Shown here: positions 1 to 7,912 of the stretch, one piece after another
How positions within the stretch are numbered: position 1 is the first letter of the stretch
How the letters are laid out: each line of letters opens with the position of its first letter
Assembly: GCA_028565635.1 (NCBI GenBank)
Contig: JAOXYB010062201.1
Location: 1 to 10,579, forward strand
From: Phoronis ovalis
Taxonomy: Eukaryota > Phoronida > Phoronidae
Direction of reading: 5' to 3'
Length of the DNA: 10,579 nucleotides
The notes under the pieces: generated by a model
Database searches by the model: none
What the model was told of the DNA's origin: nothing
The model's input: only the letters and a program-made list of their open reading frames with translations
Translations under genes and position numbers: made by a program

Positions 1-560
1 ATGCAACATTTTGTTGAACTGTCATACCATTTTGTTCCATTCTACACATATAACTCAAATTATTTTCTAATAATAAAGTGAAATAAGTTGAGCCGAACAG
101 TATTCGCTACCTTAAATGTTAAAGAAATACTAAACCTTTAGGTTATAAAAAAGCCTCCTGTAGGTTGTCGTTCTTAATGACTTATAGCTAATGTAACAAC
201 TTTAAAAACAAGACATATTTAGCAATTTAAAATTAAGAATATATCAATGTGATAAATGAAAAAGGAAAGAGATTGCTTTGTGTGTCTAATGGTGTATTCG
301 AATGGAAGAGTTGAGAATGGTTCGGATAAAGACGATGAGTAAATTGACTATCCTAGGCGTGACCGAAAGCGTAACGTGAGAAAATAAGGACAGTGAGGGC
401 TGATAAAGAAAATCAAACGACAATGAGTAACTTATCTCTACTTGGCGCCAAAGAAAAGGCAACGTCCGAGAATAAGACATAGAGAAATCGATCTGTCCAA
501 AACTTTCAAACGATAACGGCTTTAATGGATTATTTACATATATATTGGATTAGATACTTA
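1..560. other. Intergenic or intronic sequence, no supported gene
   Basis: The stretch is AT-rich apart from a somewhat GC-richer block at about 270-480. A 64-codon minus-strand frame at 480-286 has no family resemblance and no convincing acceptor, and is within chance expectation. The GC-richer block carries the weak tandem repeat listed separately. Confidence 0.5.
308..483. repeat. Weak imperfect tandem repeat, period about 88 bases
   Basis: GACGATGAGTAA at 331-342 recurs as GACAATGAGTAA at 419-430, 88 bases later. The similarity continues in register through GGCG, AACGT and a GAGAAAATAAG/GAGAATAAG segment, with roughly 60 percent identity by eye in between. The period is not a multiple of three, which argues against a coding repeat. 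The outer limits are approximate. Confidence 0.35.
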
Positions 561-562
561 CC
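556..562 (-). other. Orphan consensus 5' splice site
   Basis: The minus strand reads GGGAAG followed by GTAAGTATC, a perfect AG/GTAAGT donor with the intron starting at 561. The sequence before it back to a possible acceptor (TTGAGCAG, about 46 bases upstream) is short and has no recognisable protein. It may mark a 3'UTR or terminal exon of the insulin-like gene, a separate minus-strand transcript, or a chance match. Confidence 0.3.
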
Positions 563-932
563 TTCCCAATGGTAAAGTTCGTATACTAAATGATCGTTGT
601 GTTTTTCTGCTCAAGTTATATTTACTGATATCATTTAATTAACATTGGTTGCTTATTTTCTTGTTCAAAAACATGTTGTACTGTTAGTCAGCGAAATAAT
701 AAACAGAGATCTTTATGATGCAAGCAAATAAAGGATTGCCTAATTTTTAAGGCGTGTACACACTTGTCAGTTTATACAGGTGTCAATGGGATATTGGTTT
801 TATCTCATCGTGACGTCTGTGAGCTGAACTCATTTGATAATGCTTAAGTATATACTTACATGTTTATGATGGCGGCTAAAGCAAAAAAGTCAATTTAGAT
901 TTTTAGTTCAGTTATTTAGTTCAACATTTCTT

Positions 933-938
933 TTTATT
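933..938 (-). terminator. Poly(A) signal AATAAA of the insulin-like peptide gene
   Basis: AATAAA on the minus strand overlaps the TAA stop of the preceding exon. This implies a very short 3'UTR with cleavage near 910-920. The overlap is unusual but possible. If the GTACGT donor at 945 were used instead, this hexamer would be intronic. Confidence 0.35.
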
Positions 939-1178
939 TACGTACCCTGCATGTACTAGTACATCCATAATCTCTCAACCATTCCTCTTGTTCCGTGGTA
1001 CCAATACAGCCCTCATGAACGCATTCCTCCACTATAGTATACCAAGTATACAGTCCTCGCTTATCTGTTTTCGTCGCTTTATCGACTAAAAACGATTTTG
1101 CTTCTGCTTCTACTTCTTCAAATCCTAAAGTAACATATGTTGAAGATGTAAAATTATGTTTTACCATTAAATGCATTT
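934..1178 (-). CDS. Insulin-like peptide precursor, exon 3: connecting peptide and A-chain-like region
   Basis: The acceptor AG at 1180-1179 leaves two bases, matching the phase-1 donor at 1900, and the frame stays open for 81 codons to TAA at 936-934. A hydrophilic, acidic connecting segment (FEEVEAEAKSFLVDK) leads to TDKR, a dibasic prohormone cleavage site. The released chain begins GLYTWYTIVEEC, and IVEEC resembles the start of insulin A chains. Cysteines then follow as C-x4-C-x14-C-x3-C. Insulin A chains use CC-x3-C-x8-C, so the C6-C11 spacing is kept but the paired Cys is Val and the helix between later cysteines is longer. The predicted mature protein has seven cysteines, an odd number. 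TGC AGG is followed by GTACGT, so a further coding exon cannot be excluded; otherwise the protein ends CRVRK. The intron (1899-1179) is 721 bases. Confidence 0.52.
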
Positions 1179-1899
1179 CTAAAGTCAGGTTCTAAAGTCC
1201 AAGAATTATACAGACCTGAATTATTGAAAGTGTTCAAGATCAAGCGCACTACGGAACATTAATACAAAGCATCCAGAATACAACACCTTCAATGTCATTC
1301 GACATATTCGCCAGTGAAGTTGACCACTGGACAATGAATTAATATAATCTTAATCAGAGAGCTATAAAATTAGAGGCCACAAACGTAGCGTTGATGCAGT
1401 TAAGTGCTTTGGAAATAAAAAGAAAGATATTTACCTTTTGTAGTATTTTTATATTTTAAGTATATATTTTAAGTAGTTTAGGAATAATTTAAATAGACAG
1501 TTGTTGCCGCAAAAAAATCAATATGCTTTTTTACAAAATATACTAGATTTACGAAACATAGAAATATACATGTAGCTTATGAGTACAGTATAAAATAATT
1601 TAGACCTGAACAAGCTGAGAAGTACTATCAGTGGCTATCCTAAAATCTAGATAACGTCTGTTTGGAAATGTTTGAAATCCGACGGTATCCCACAGAAGCT
1701 ATGTGATTATGAAAATCACTTGTAATGTAGAAAACTAGAAGGCCAATGATCCCCTTGAGAGTTGTGAACTACAGCGATGTCATACATGAGCAACACTGTC
1801 TTCTAACAGTTTATATTGCTCAAGTCCGCAATTGTGGAAGGGTTTATAAATAGTATGGAGTAAATGTAACGAGAATCAGATCGATAAACAAAAACTTAC

Positions 1900-2056
1900 C
1901 GGCCGATCTTTGTAATACAGTAATGCTGTAACCGCAGCTGCATCTACTATTGAGATAACTTCTCAGTCGTGAGCACAACACTTTTCTATGATATGCCAAG
2001 TCAAAGGCATCACTGATAGCAAAGGCAAAAACCAAAACAACAATAAGCAGCTTCAT
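1900..2056 (-). CDS. Insulin-like peptide precursor, exon 2: signal peptide and B-chain-like region
   Basis: This exon starts a putative secreted peptide hormone precursor of 133 residues, continued at 1178-934. The ATG at 2056 has A at -3 and lies six bases after a strong acceptor (pyrimidine run TTCCTCTTTTTTCTACTGTAG, AG at 2064-2063). Residues 1-17, MKLLIVVLVFAFAISDA, form a textbook signal peptide: one Lys, a hydrophobic core, and small residues before the likely cut. Next comes VLCSRLRSYLNSRCSCG, which fits L-C-x2-L-x3-L-x3-C; the insulin B-chain helix is L-C-x3-L-x3-L-x3-C, so one residue is missing, and an extra Cys two residues later precedes Gly. The exon ends in phase 1 at TCG GCC G, followed by GTAAGTTTT (donor at 1899). 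The gene and secretion are well supported. Insulin-superfamily membership is inference; a different cysteine-rich secreted peptide family is the main alternative. Confidence 0.62.
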
Positions 2057-2806
2057 GATTAGCTACAGTAGAAAAAAGAGGAACAATTGATAAATTCACG
2101 TTATAACGAGAATGGGTTTATAACAAATAATTAGTTAGGATAATGCCTGGTGATTATAGCGACAACGAACTGAAATCAAGCATTTAAATTGCTATTCTAT
2201 AAAATATACATCAGCTATACATGGCTTCTACTTAATATTAAAACGTCCTACTTTGTATTACCCGAAACGGCAGAATAGGAATTTGTCGACGCAGCATAAC
2301 CAATATTAGTATACGTTATTAATGTTGACCATATTGCACATGCGCAGGACATGGGGATTATTGTTATTCGGAATGAATGTTCAACATAACACACAATTTT
2401 ACACAACTTGTTACTGTCTTTTTACCGACAATTGACTGTTTTTGTGTACGTATACTTTCCTTATGTTTAAAAACATTGAAACTACCCCAGGTTACTAAAC
2501 TTTCTATGTACAACGTTTATAAACACAGCTCAAACTGTAAGCATTTTATTTAAAAGTGTGTTTGTTTCTTGCCATTATTACTCTAAATTCTCCGAAGTAA
2601 AATTGCTTGCCTTCTTTCGCATATTTTCTATTTTTTTTAAATCCTAAAACATTAAAAATACTTCCTAAATTTGTCATCTTAGCATTCACAATATTTAAAC
2701 AAGGATTTTTATTGGAATTTTGTAAACGATGTCATACAAGTATTCATGTAATAATGAACATGAAACATCTCTGCTTCGTCGAAATGAAATATTGAAATAT
2801 ACTTAC

Positions 2807-2865
2807 AAATCGATGAACGTGTAGCAGTTTCCAGAACAGATGCCGTTCTTTGTTCGGCTTTGTCG
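2807..2865 (-). other. 5' untranslated leader exon (putative)
   Basis: This proposed first exon ends in GATTT followed by GTAAGTATA, a near-consensus 5' splice site (donor at 2806-2801). The left limit near 2865 is inferred from the TATA box and is approximate. The interval has no ATG. It would be joined across a 744-base intron (2806-2063) to the acceptor six bases before the signal-peptide ATG. Insulin-family genes typically carry an intron in the 5'UTR. An alternative reading, in which this is coding sequence starting from an ATG at 2894, puts that ATG upstream of the TATA box and gives an unremarkable peptide, so I prefer the UTR reading. Confidence 0.45.
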
Positions 2866-2883
2866 GTTTGAGAATTTTCAAGG

Positions 2884-2891
2884 TATTTATA
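2884..2891 (-). promoter_or_regulatory. TATA box of the insulin-like peptide gene
   Basis: The minus strand reads GTATAAATACC, a canonical TATAAATA core. About 25-30 bases downstream (near 2860-2866) a transcription start would fall in a stretch reading TCTCAAACCGACA. From there to a clear splice donor after 2807 the leader holds no ATG, as expected of a 5'UTR exon. The box is supported mainly by how well it fits the downstream gene model; AT-rich DNA gives TATA-like words by chance. Confidence 0.45.
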
Positions 2892-4833
2892 CACGTATAT
2901 GACGGACGTGACTTCTCAAAGTAATTTCTAATTTGAACTTAGTAAGACATGCACTCATCTTCCTTATACAGGTACATTTCTAACTGCAGTTCGATCATAA
3001 TTATGTTCCGTCTTGAAAGGTAAAGTGACAAACATATTGTGGTTCCTGATAAGGTAACGGAAATAAATACATTTGCTTGTACTAGAAATTATATGTCATC
3101 TCAATTATTTATCTTATTGCGATGTATACAAACAATATACTGGATGGAAGCAGGGTTGATAATAAGGGGAATAGTCATTTTCTTAATTATTGTGAGGTTT
3201 GTAATTTATTCATCGCCTGTCAAGTTAAAGATCATGTGTCAAAAGTACACCTTCGGTAACTGATGGATCTTTTTAGATGTACATACGGGCCGTGAATTGC
3301 TTTGGTGCAGAATATGTTCTGATAAATCATTTGTTTTCAAATTTGAAGCTTATATATTTCAGTTCAAGAAACATTTTTTGATATGTGTTTATAGGTAATA
3401 TGTTGCTATGGTACAATGTTTATAAGCTCAGCAAAATTGGTAAAGTAATTGTTAAATTTATGACCCAAGTGATGAAATGTGTGCAGTAGCAGAATTATTT
3501 CTGACAAGTATCCATTGATGCTTCAAAAAAGTATTCGATTTCTTTGCATAGTGGATATATTCTGAGGCCAGCTTGAGTCGCTATATATGTAACATAATTT
3601 TAAAGCTTATTTAGTCATCACGGTTGCTGCCTTGTATAATACGAATAGTAACACATTAGCTTGTTCCAAACTGTATAAAGACTTCTGGGAATCTAATTTC
3701 GCCTTTTTAAGAAGTAAAAGATAATCCCATTATTTATTACCACCAAATTTCAAATGTAAACTATTTATTTTGTTAAAAAATGAATTGTTATATTTAAAAT
3801 GTGTCCATATAACAAATTATATATATATATACGGATATTTCATTTACTTTTAAAGACGTAGCAAGATCGAATTTAGGTCTACCGGGGTTTACCGGTACCG
3901 TAGAAAGTTCCTAATGATTTTTAAAGGTTGCAATTAAAAACTAATTAAACTCCATGCATTTCACACGCCAGTTTTAATATACCAATATGATATATGAGCT
4001 ACGTGCAAAGTGGCAACGCCTGCACATTTTCCAGACAGTTTGGCAGGTAGAACTCATGTCTTTATATCTACTCATGAAACCTTCAGATATCAACAGGGCT
4101 ACACATTTCCAAACAGGTCGAGAAGGTAACATATTTCTTGCATTGATTTGAATTCCGGGGATATTAACATTGAGGTACCGTTTGCCGAGTTAATAATTTA
4201 AGTAGGTATGTAGATGTACCAATGCAGTAGAAACCATTACGATTGAAACCCTTGTTTAGATTATAATTATATTTTGTCATGTGAAACTGTAAAACCCGTT
4301 ACAAAAATGACTTGTGTGTTACCATAGCTTACGAACATAATTATTTCTGGAAATTGGAGTTTATTCGCAATTAAAGTTTCTATCTCCGGTGAGCAATGAT
4401 CCCAACCTATTATCTCAGCAGGCAAGCACATGGCACGCAGATGCATGCTCACTAATTGATAACCAACTTTTATTTCTTGTCAATCTTGTTAGAACGCATC
4501 ATTCACAAACAGACATTTTGGAAAAAAGAAAAATTCAAAATTATAAATAATAAGATTTGTGTTCTCTAATAATCTCTTCAAATCCGTCTTTTAGAAAATG
4601 GTTGGAAATTATTAATTTGATGTGGCAGTTTCTCGAGATTTATAAGCATTCAAAACACATTTTTTTGGGCTGAATTTGCTTGAAGCTTACCTTAACCAAA
4701 TATAAAAAACAAATATTTTAAGAAATACATGCTATTAAATAAACTTAATTCTGTAGCTCAGGTATCAGTGGTGCCACATTCAATCCCTCCTTTTCAGAAG
4801 TCGTAGGTGTATATGGGTATGATATTTTAGCAA
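2892..4833. other. AT-rich non-coding stretch
   Basis: I find no exon with convincing splice sites and protein character here. The frames at 3039-3263 plus (74 codons) and 4452-4267 minus (61 codons) are hydrophobic, AT-codon-driven and unlike any family I recognise. The stretch holds a short (TA)n run at 3818-3831 and a small CG-rich word cluster at 3880-3900 in which TACCG occurs three times, including the palindrome CGGTACCG. A minus-strand AAG/GTAAGC donor-like site at 4691-4685 has no open exon before it. Confidence 0.5.
3818..3831. repeat. (TA)7 microsatellite
   Basis: This is an uninterrupted alternating TA run of 14 bases. A related TA-rich run lies at the right edge of the window (10561-10579). 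Confidence 0.8.
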
Positions 4834-5358
4834 TTACGGTTACCATATATAGAGACACGTTTTAATATATTGTTCATTTATCTAATATTTTTGGATAAAA
4901 AAGCATTTTATAAGTTGCAAGTGGATTTTAAAGAAAGTATTTTAAAATCAATATTTTTATGTTACATAATCAATTAACGCCGGCTAAAAGAACAATGGTG
5001 TTAGTTGTGTGCTATTTTATAACATCGAGGTACTCTATTCTAGTGATCACTGCTAATCCAATGCTTTGTATGCTTTGAGTATGAACAATCGCATGAACAA
5101 TAGATTAATTGGGTCCGATATTTTTTTGTAATTGATGCGAGTCCTTAATTTTGGACAGAATACAATATTCGATTGGCAGTAATTTTGCATCGTTGCTTTT
5201 TGACGCGATTCCGTCCAATAGCAAAGTTACGTAAAGGAAGCAATACGAGTCTTTATAGGAGAGTTTATTTAACTAGTTGTTTTACAATTTTTATCAGTAT
5301 TTTGTACACAGCTATTATATGTTTTCAAATGAAACCGAGGGCGGACATATTTTAACGT
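4834..5358. repeat. Diverged tandem duplication, copy 1
   Basis: This unit starts TTACGGTTACCATATATAG and ends near GAAACCGAGGGCGGACATA. It is followed immediately by a second copy in the same orientation, offset by 525 bases at the left end. Shared blocks include CTAATATTTTTGGATAAAA, a 29-base identical stretch beginning GATTTTAAAGAAAG, GTAATTGATGCGAGTCCTTAA (one mismatch) and AGTTACGTAAAGG. A plus-strand frame at 5173-5355 lies wholly inside the repeat and is not conserved in copy 2, so it is not taken as a gene. Confidence 0.85.
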
Positions 5359-5816
5359 TTACGGTTAACATATATAGGGACACGTTTTAATATATTTGTT
5401 TATTTACCTAATATTTTTGGATAAAAAAGACATTTTAAAATTTGGAAGGAGATTTTAAAGAAAGTATTTTAAAATCAATGTTTTTATGGTACATAATCTA
5501 TTAGCGCCGTTAGTTGTGTATTATTTTTGAGATACCCTGTAATCCATGGCTTTGTATGGTTTGAGTAATGATAACATGAACAATGGCTAGATTAATTACG
5601 TCAGATTATTTTTTGTAATTGATGTGAGTCCTTAATAATAGAATACAATATTCTATCGGCAGTGATTTTTCATCTTTGCTTTTTGATGCGATTCCATCCA
5701 AATAAGTTACGTAAAGGCCGCAATAAGAGTATGTTTGTTTAGCTCGCTTTCATAATGTTTATCGTTATTTTTACACAGCTGTTATATTTTTTCAGATGAA
5801 ACCGAAGGCGGATATA
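5359..5816. repeat. Diverged tandem duplication, copy 2
   Basis: The second copy is about 60 bases shorter than the first because of several small deletions, for example near 5508 (loss of the CTAAAAGAACAATGGTG segment) and near 5530. Its right end, reading GAAACCGAAGGCGGATAT, overlaps the last codons and stop of the minus-strand exon at 5792-6061. Copy 1 carries a matching tail, so the duplicated unit includes the C-terminal end of that exon plus its downstream flank. No terminal inverted repeat or target-site duplication is evident, so a plain tandem duplication is the simplest reading. Confidence 0.85.
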
Positions 5817-6061
5817 TGTACACGACAACCAGTCAGGACATCTAGGCTCATCCGCGTTATGCTAAACACGAATAAATGTTCCCATAGTATTTTAACGAAA
5901 TATGCGCGTCCATAATTCTCTAATGGTATATCCAAACGTTTCCCGGCAGTTCGAAACTCAAAATATGCACCCGCAAAATATCCAATTCTTGACAGGAAAA
6001 CCGTAATTTCTATCACAACCGCTATCTGTACTCCAATCCAGCCAGCAGATGTCGCTTCCAT
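5792..6061 (-). CDS. Putative terminal exon of an unidentified membrane protein
   Basis: An 89-codon frame starts right after a good acceptor (TATATATTTCTTTGATAG, then ATGGAAGCG) and ends at TGA. It is clearly less AT-rich than its surroundings. The protein has two hydrophobic segments, about residues 8-34 (around WIGVQIAVVIEITVFLSRIG) and about 53-70 (AYFVKILWEHLFVFSITRM), separated by a charged linker containing TAGKRLDIPLENYGR. This suggests a fragment of a multi-pass membrane protein. I do not recognise the family; WEHLFVFSITRM faintly recalls the FEH-type last helix of anoctamins, but the upstream part does not follow that family. The last seven codons and stop recur in copy 1 of the adjacent tandem repeat. 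A phase-0 upstream partner may end at 6112. The ATG could be internal rather than a start. Confidence 0.4.
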   Translation of the reverse strand: MEATSAGWIGVQIAVVIEITVFLSRIGYFAGAYFEFRTAGKRLDIPLENYGRAYFVKILWEHLFVFSITRMSLDVLTGCRVHISAFGFI

Positions 6062-6111
6062 CTATCAAAGAAATATATAAAATTCAATTTAAAATTATGT
6101 TCGACCCTTAC

Positions 6112-6141
6112 TTTGGCAATTTCAGATCCTGCTTTACGCAT
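6112..6141 (-). CDS. Possible short upstream exon joined to the 6061-5792 exon
   Basis: The minus strand reads ATG CGT AAA GCA GGA TCT GAA ATT GCC AAA, then GTAAGG (donor at 6111), giving MRKAGSEIAK in phase 0. Splicing over a 50-base intron (6111-6062) would continue it directly into the ATG GAA GCG exon. The same frame is open further 5', through TCHNGNRLPVTVY, to a stop near 6217, so the exon may be longer. Against this, the intron is very short and the unspliced frame is also open, reading through to a stop near 6022. Support is moderate to weak. Confidence 0.25.
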
Positions 6142-6251
6142 GTACACTGTGACTGGTAATCTGTTTCCGTTATGACATGTATAATATATGATTAAATGAA
6201 TTGTTTTCTACTACGGGGGCCACTATTGAAACGCTGCAAAGCAGAACGACA

Positions 6252-6530
6252 TCAAACGTTGTTGTTAAGGGTCATAATAATGGACAAGTTAATTATGTAT
6301 AGAATCTCGTTTATAGCCGCATGCAAGCAAAAAAACAAACGGTATATGGTCATAGTATGAGGATGGACTGAAGAGGCTACATCATCACAATCTAACTCCA
6401 GGATAACTACTTGAGGTTGACATTTTGCCATAATTGAGATATTAAGTTTTTGACACAAGTTAACTGTCCTCCTTCTTATTATGCCCAGCACCCTGGTCAC
6501 AGGCCGAAGAAAGAGGATACTTGGTAACAA
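6252..6530 (-). other. Open frame of uncertain status
   Basis: A 92-codon minus-strand frame has no ATG at its left limit (the first codon is TTG). It contains PVTRVLGIIRRRTVNLCQKL and a DCDD segment. A possible acceptor, CTTTCTTCGGCCTGTGACCAG, lies near its 5' end. No domain is recognised. It could be an exon, a decayed transposon fragment, or chance; I do not call it a gene. Confidence 0.2.
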
Positions 6531-7010
6531 ACAAAAGAATATATGTATATATACACAGATATTCTATGCAACTACCATTCAAACACCATGCCTTACGCTT
6601 ATTTTATAAAAAAACACGAATTTATATAATTTAATTAGAACAAATCAATTCTAAATTAAATATTTTAAGATAAGCACCATGTAAGTTAACCCTGTCCACA
6701 GTTCATCTTTAGATAATGATATGCTTTAGTAAAAATTGAAGGTGTGAGCTTAACCTACCTAAGAATTCAATTGTAATTGTAGACCGATCGAAAGTAGAAA
6801 ACATCCCATTTAAGGATGGCCGTAGTGAGGTCACAGAGCAGGCTGTTAGGTAACGTTTCTGTTCACTTCAATAACTTGCTTGCTTTCATGTTAACCCAGA
6901 ACCATAAATAAAGCATATAACATTAACTATTAACTATTGGTGTCACTTTTAAAAACACCAGTTCACTGAAATGCACATAGACCATTAAATAAGCACACTT
7001 GGTCTTTATA
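6531..7010. other. AT-rich non-coding stretch
   Basis: No exon is supported. A plus-strand GTAAGT at 6681 follows a stop-dense sequence. Short AT-rich direct repeats occur, such as ACCATAAATAAAGCA near 6901 and ACCATTAAATAAGCA near 6981. These are probably insignificant. Confidence 0.4.
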
Positions 7011-7226
7011 TCACGAGTTCGAGCCTGTTGAAAAATTGAATAGTGAGACATCATACGTATCGATGGGTACCAGGCTTGATTGCCTTCTCGAAAATGCTAT
7101 TTGCATGCTCTTGGTGGAGCCACCAGTCTCAGACCCAAACGATCCCAGCAGGTCGAATTCTGTGAATGAACAATGACGTAGTTCTGTGCGCTCACGCGAT
7201 TCATTCACAAAACGCATCCTGCGCAT
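7011..7226. other. GC-richer block with hairpins and an open minus-strand frame
   Basis: The block is visibly richer in G+C and CpG than its neighbours. It is open on the minus strand for 71 codons from an ATG at 7226 (MRRMRFVNESRERTELRH onward), with no recognised domain and no strong splice donor. It also holds the perfect inverted repeat TGTGAATGAA/TTCATTCACA (7161-7170 and 7200-7209), the tight hairpin TGGTGG-AG-CCACCA (7112-7125), the CRE-like word TGACGTAG within the loop of the former, and GAGCATGCGCAGGATGCG at the minus-strand 5' edge, resembling an NRF-1 site. It may be a promoter/first exon, a short mobile element or a structured RNA; the sequence does not decide. Confidence 0.3.
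7161..7209. repeat. Perfect 10-base inverted repeat with 29-base loop
   Basis: TGTGAATGAA at 7161-7170 is the exact reverse complement of TTCATTCACA at 7200-7209. The loop contains TGACGTAG and the CpG-bearing GTGCGCTCACGCGA. Confidence 0.8.
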
Positions 7227-7371
7227 GCTCAGCCAAAACCAAAAAAAAATCTTATTTTCTTTGATCTAAGAAATACCCTCCTTCACCAGTTAAAGTCATA
7301 TTTAAAAAACAATGGTTTATGGCTAACGGATTTCGGTATTGAAAGGGTCTAATTGTAATGCCCTCAAGTGC

Positions 7372-7394
7372 ATGCAAATATAGTCTATTTGCAT
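7372..7394. promoter_or_regulatory. Inverted pair of octamer (POU-type) motifs
   Basis: ATGCAAATA and TATTTGCAT form a perfect 9-base dyad around TAGTC. Each arm contains ATGCAAAT, the consensus octamer bound by Oct/POU proteins. A further octamer, ATTTGCAT, lies at 7099-7106 in the GC-richer block. The sequence match is exact; regulatory function is inferred, and no adjacent gene is certain. Confidence 0.4.
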
Positions 7395-7878
7395 ATCCAG
7401 CATTCAAAATCAAGAGGGTCCCTGGTATTTAATGAACACTACAACATGAATTACTGATATTAATATAAATGCGTTCTCAGAAAACACGATTCAAGCAAGT
7501 TATCTTTACAGAATTACGGCATCGTACAGGGAGATTTACAATGTTTCCGATATTATGCCCCAGGTCAAACAAACATTCTGTTTACACAAAGGTATAAGAG
7601 TTTAAGTGAGAAACAATTCTACCTGGTTAGAGCATGTCCTAAGGAGATACAGTTTGTCGCTCTCTAGACCAAAGTATTTTACAATTCTTTTTTTAAGGTG
7701 TATGTTTCAGTAGGTAACAATAATCAGGAAGTTTTCTCATCAATCACAATATTCGATTTACACTTGCAGTAACAAGTTCCCGGGAACAGTCCGTCCACAA
7801 CCTACCGCATTATAAACCTTCTAACGACTGTTTAAATGTTTTTTCTATTCCCAATAGAGCGTTATATACTATACAGAT

Positions 7879-7912
7879 TGTGCTACAAGAGCGTTTGTGC
7901 TACAAGATCGTT
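7879..7912. repeat. 17-base tandem repeat, two copies
   Basis: TGTGCTACAAGAGCGTT is followed directly by TGTGCTACAAGATCGTT, one mismatch in 17. Just downstream, AAAGGTAA at 7915-7922 and TTACCTTT at 7936-7943 make an 8-base inverted repeat. Confidence 0.8.

Noticed and set aside
286-480. 64-codon minus-strand ORF
   Set aside because: No convincing acceptor, start context or homology; the underlying sequence is an imperfect 88-base repeat whose period breaks frame.
2607-2795. 62-codon plus-strand ORF
   Set aside because: AT-codon-driven, no domain, no Kozak or splice support; overlaps the intron and leader exon of the minus-strand gene.
2709-2894. 61-codon minus-strand ORF beginning MYKYLENSQTDK
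   Set aside because: Its ATG precedes the TATA box, and the frame crosses a strong donor at 2806; the region fits a 5'UTR exon better.
3039-3263. 74-codon plus-strand hydrophobic ORF
   Set aside because: Its length is within chance expectation for this base composition, and it has no splice sites or family resemblance.
4754-4787. TAGCTCAGG followed by TTCAATCCC, resembling tRNA A and B boxes, just left of the tandem repeat
   Set aside because: The two boxes are only about 25 bases apart, too close for a tRNA or an intact tRNA-derived SINE head, and no cloverleaf can be drawn.
5173-5355. 60-codon plus-strand ORF
   Set aside because: It lies entirely inside copy 1 of the tandem duplication and is not preserved in copy 2.
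7016-7024. GTTCGAGCC, an exact match to the Pol III B-box pattern
   Set aside because: No A box at the right distance and no acceptor or anticodon stem; a nine-base match is expected occasionally by chance.
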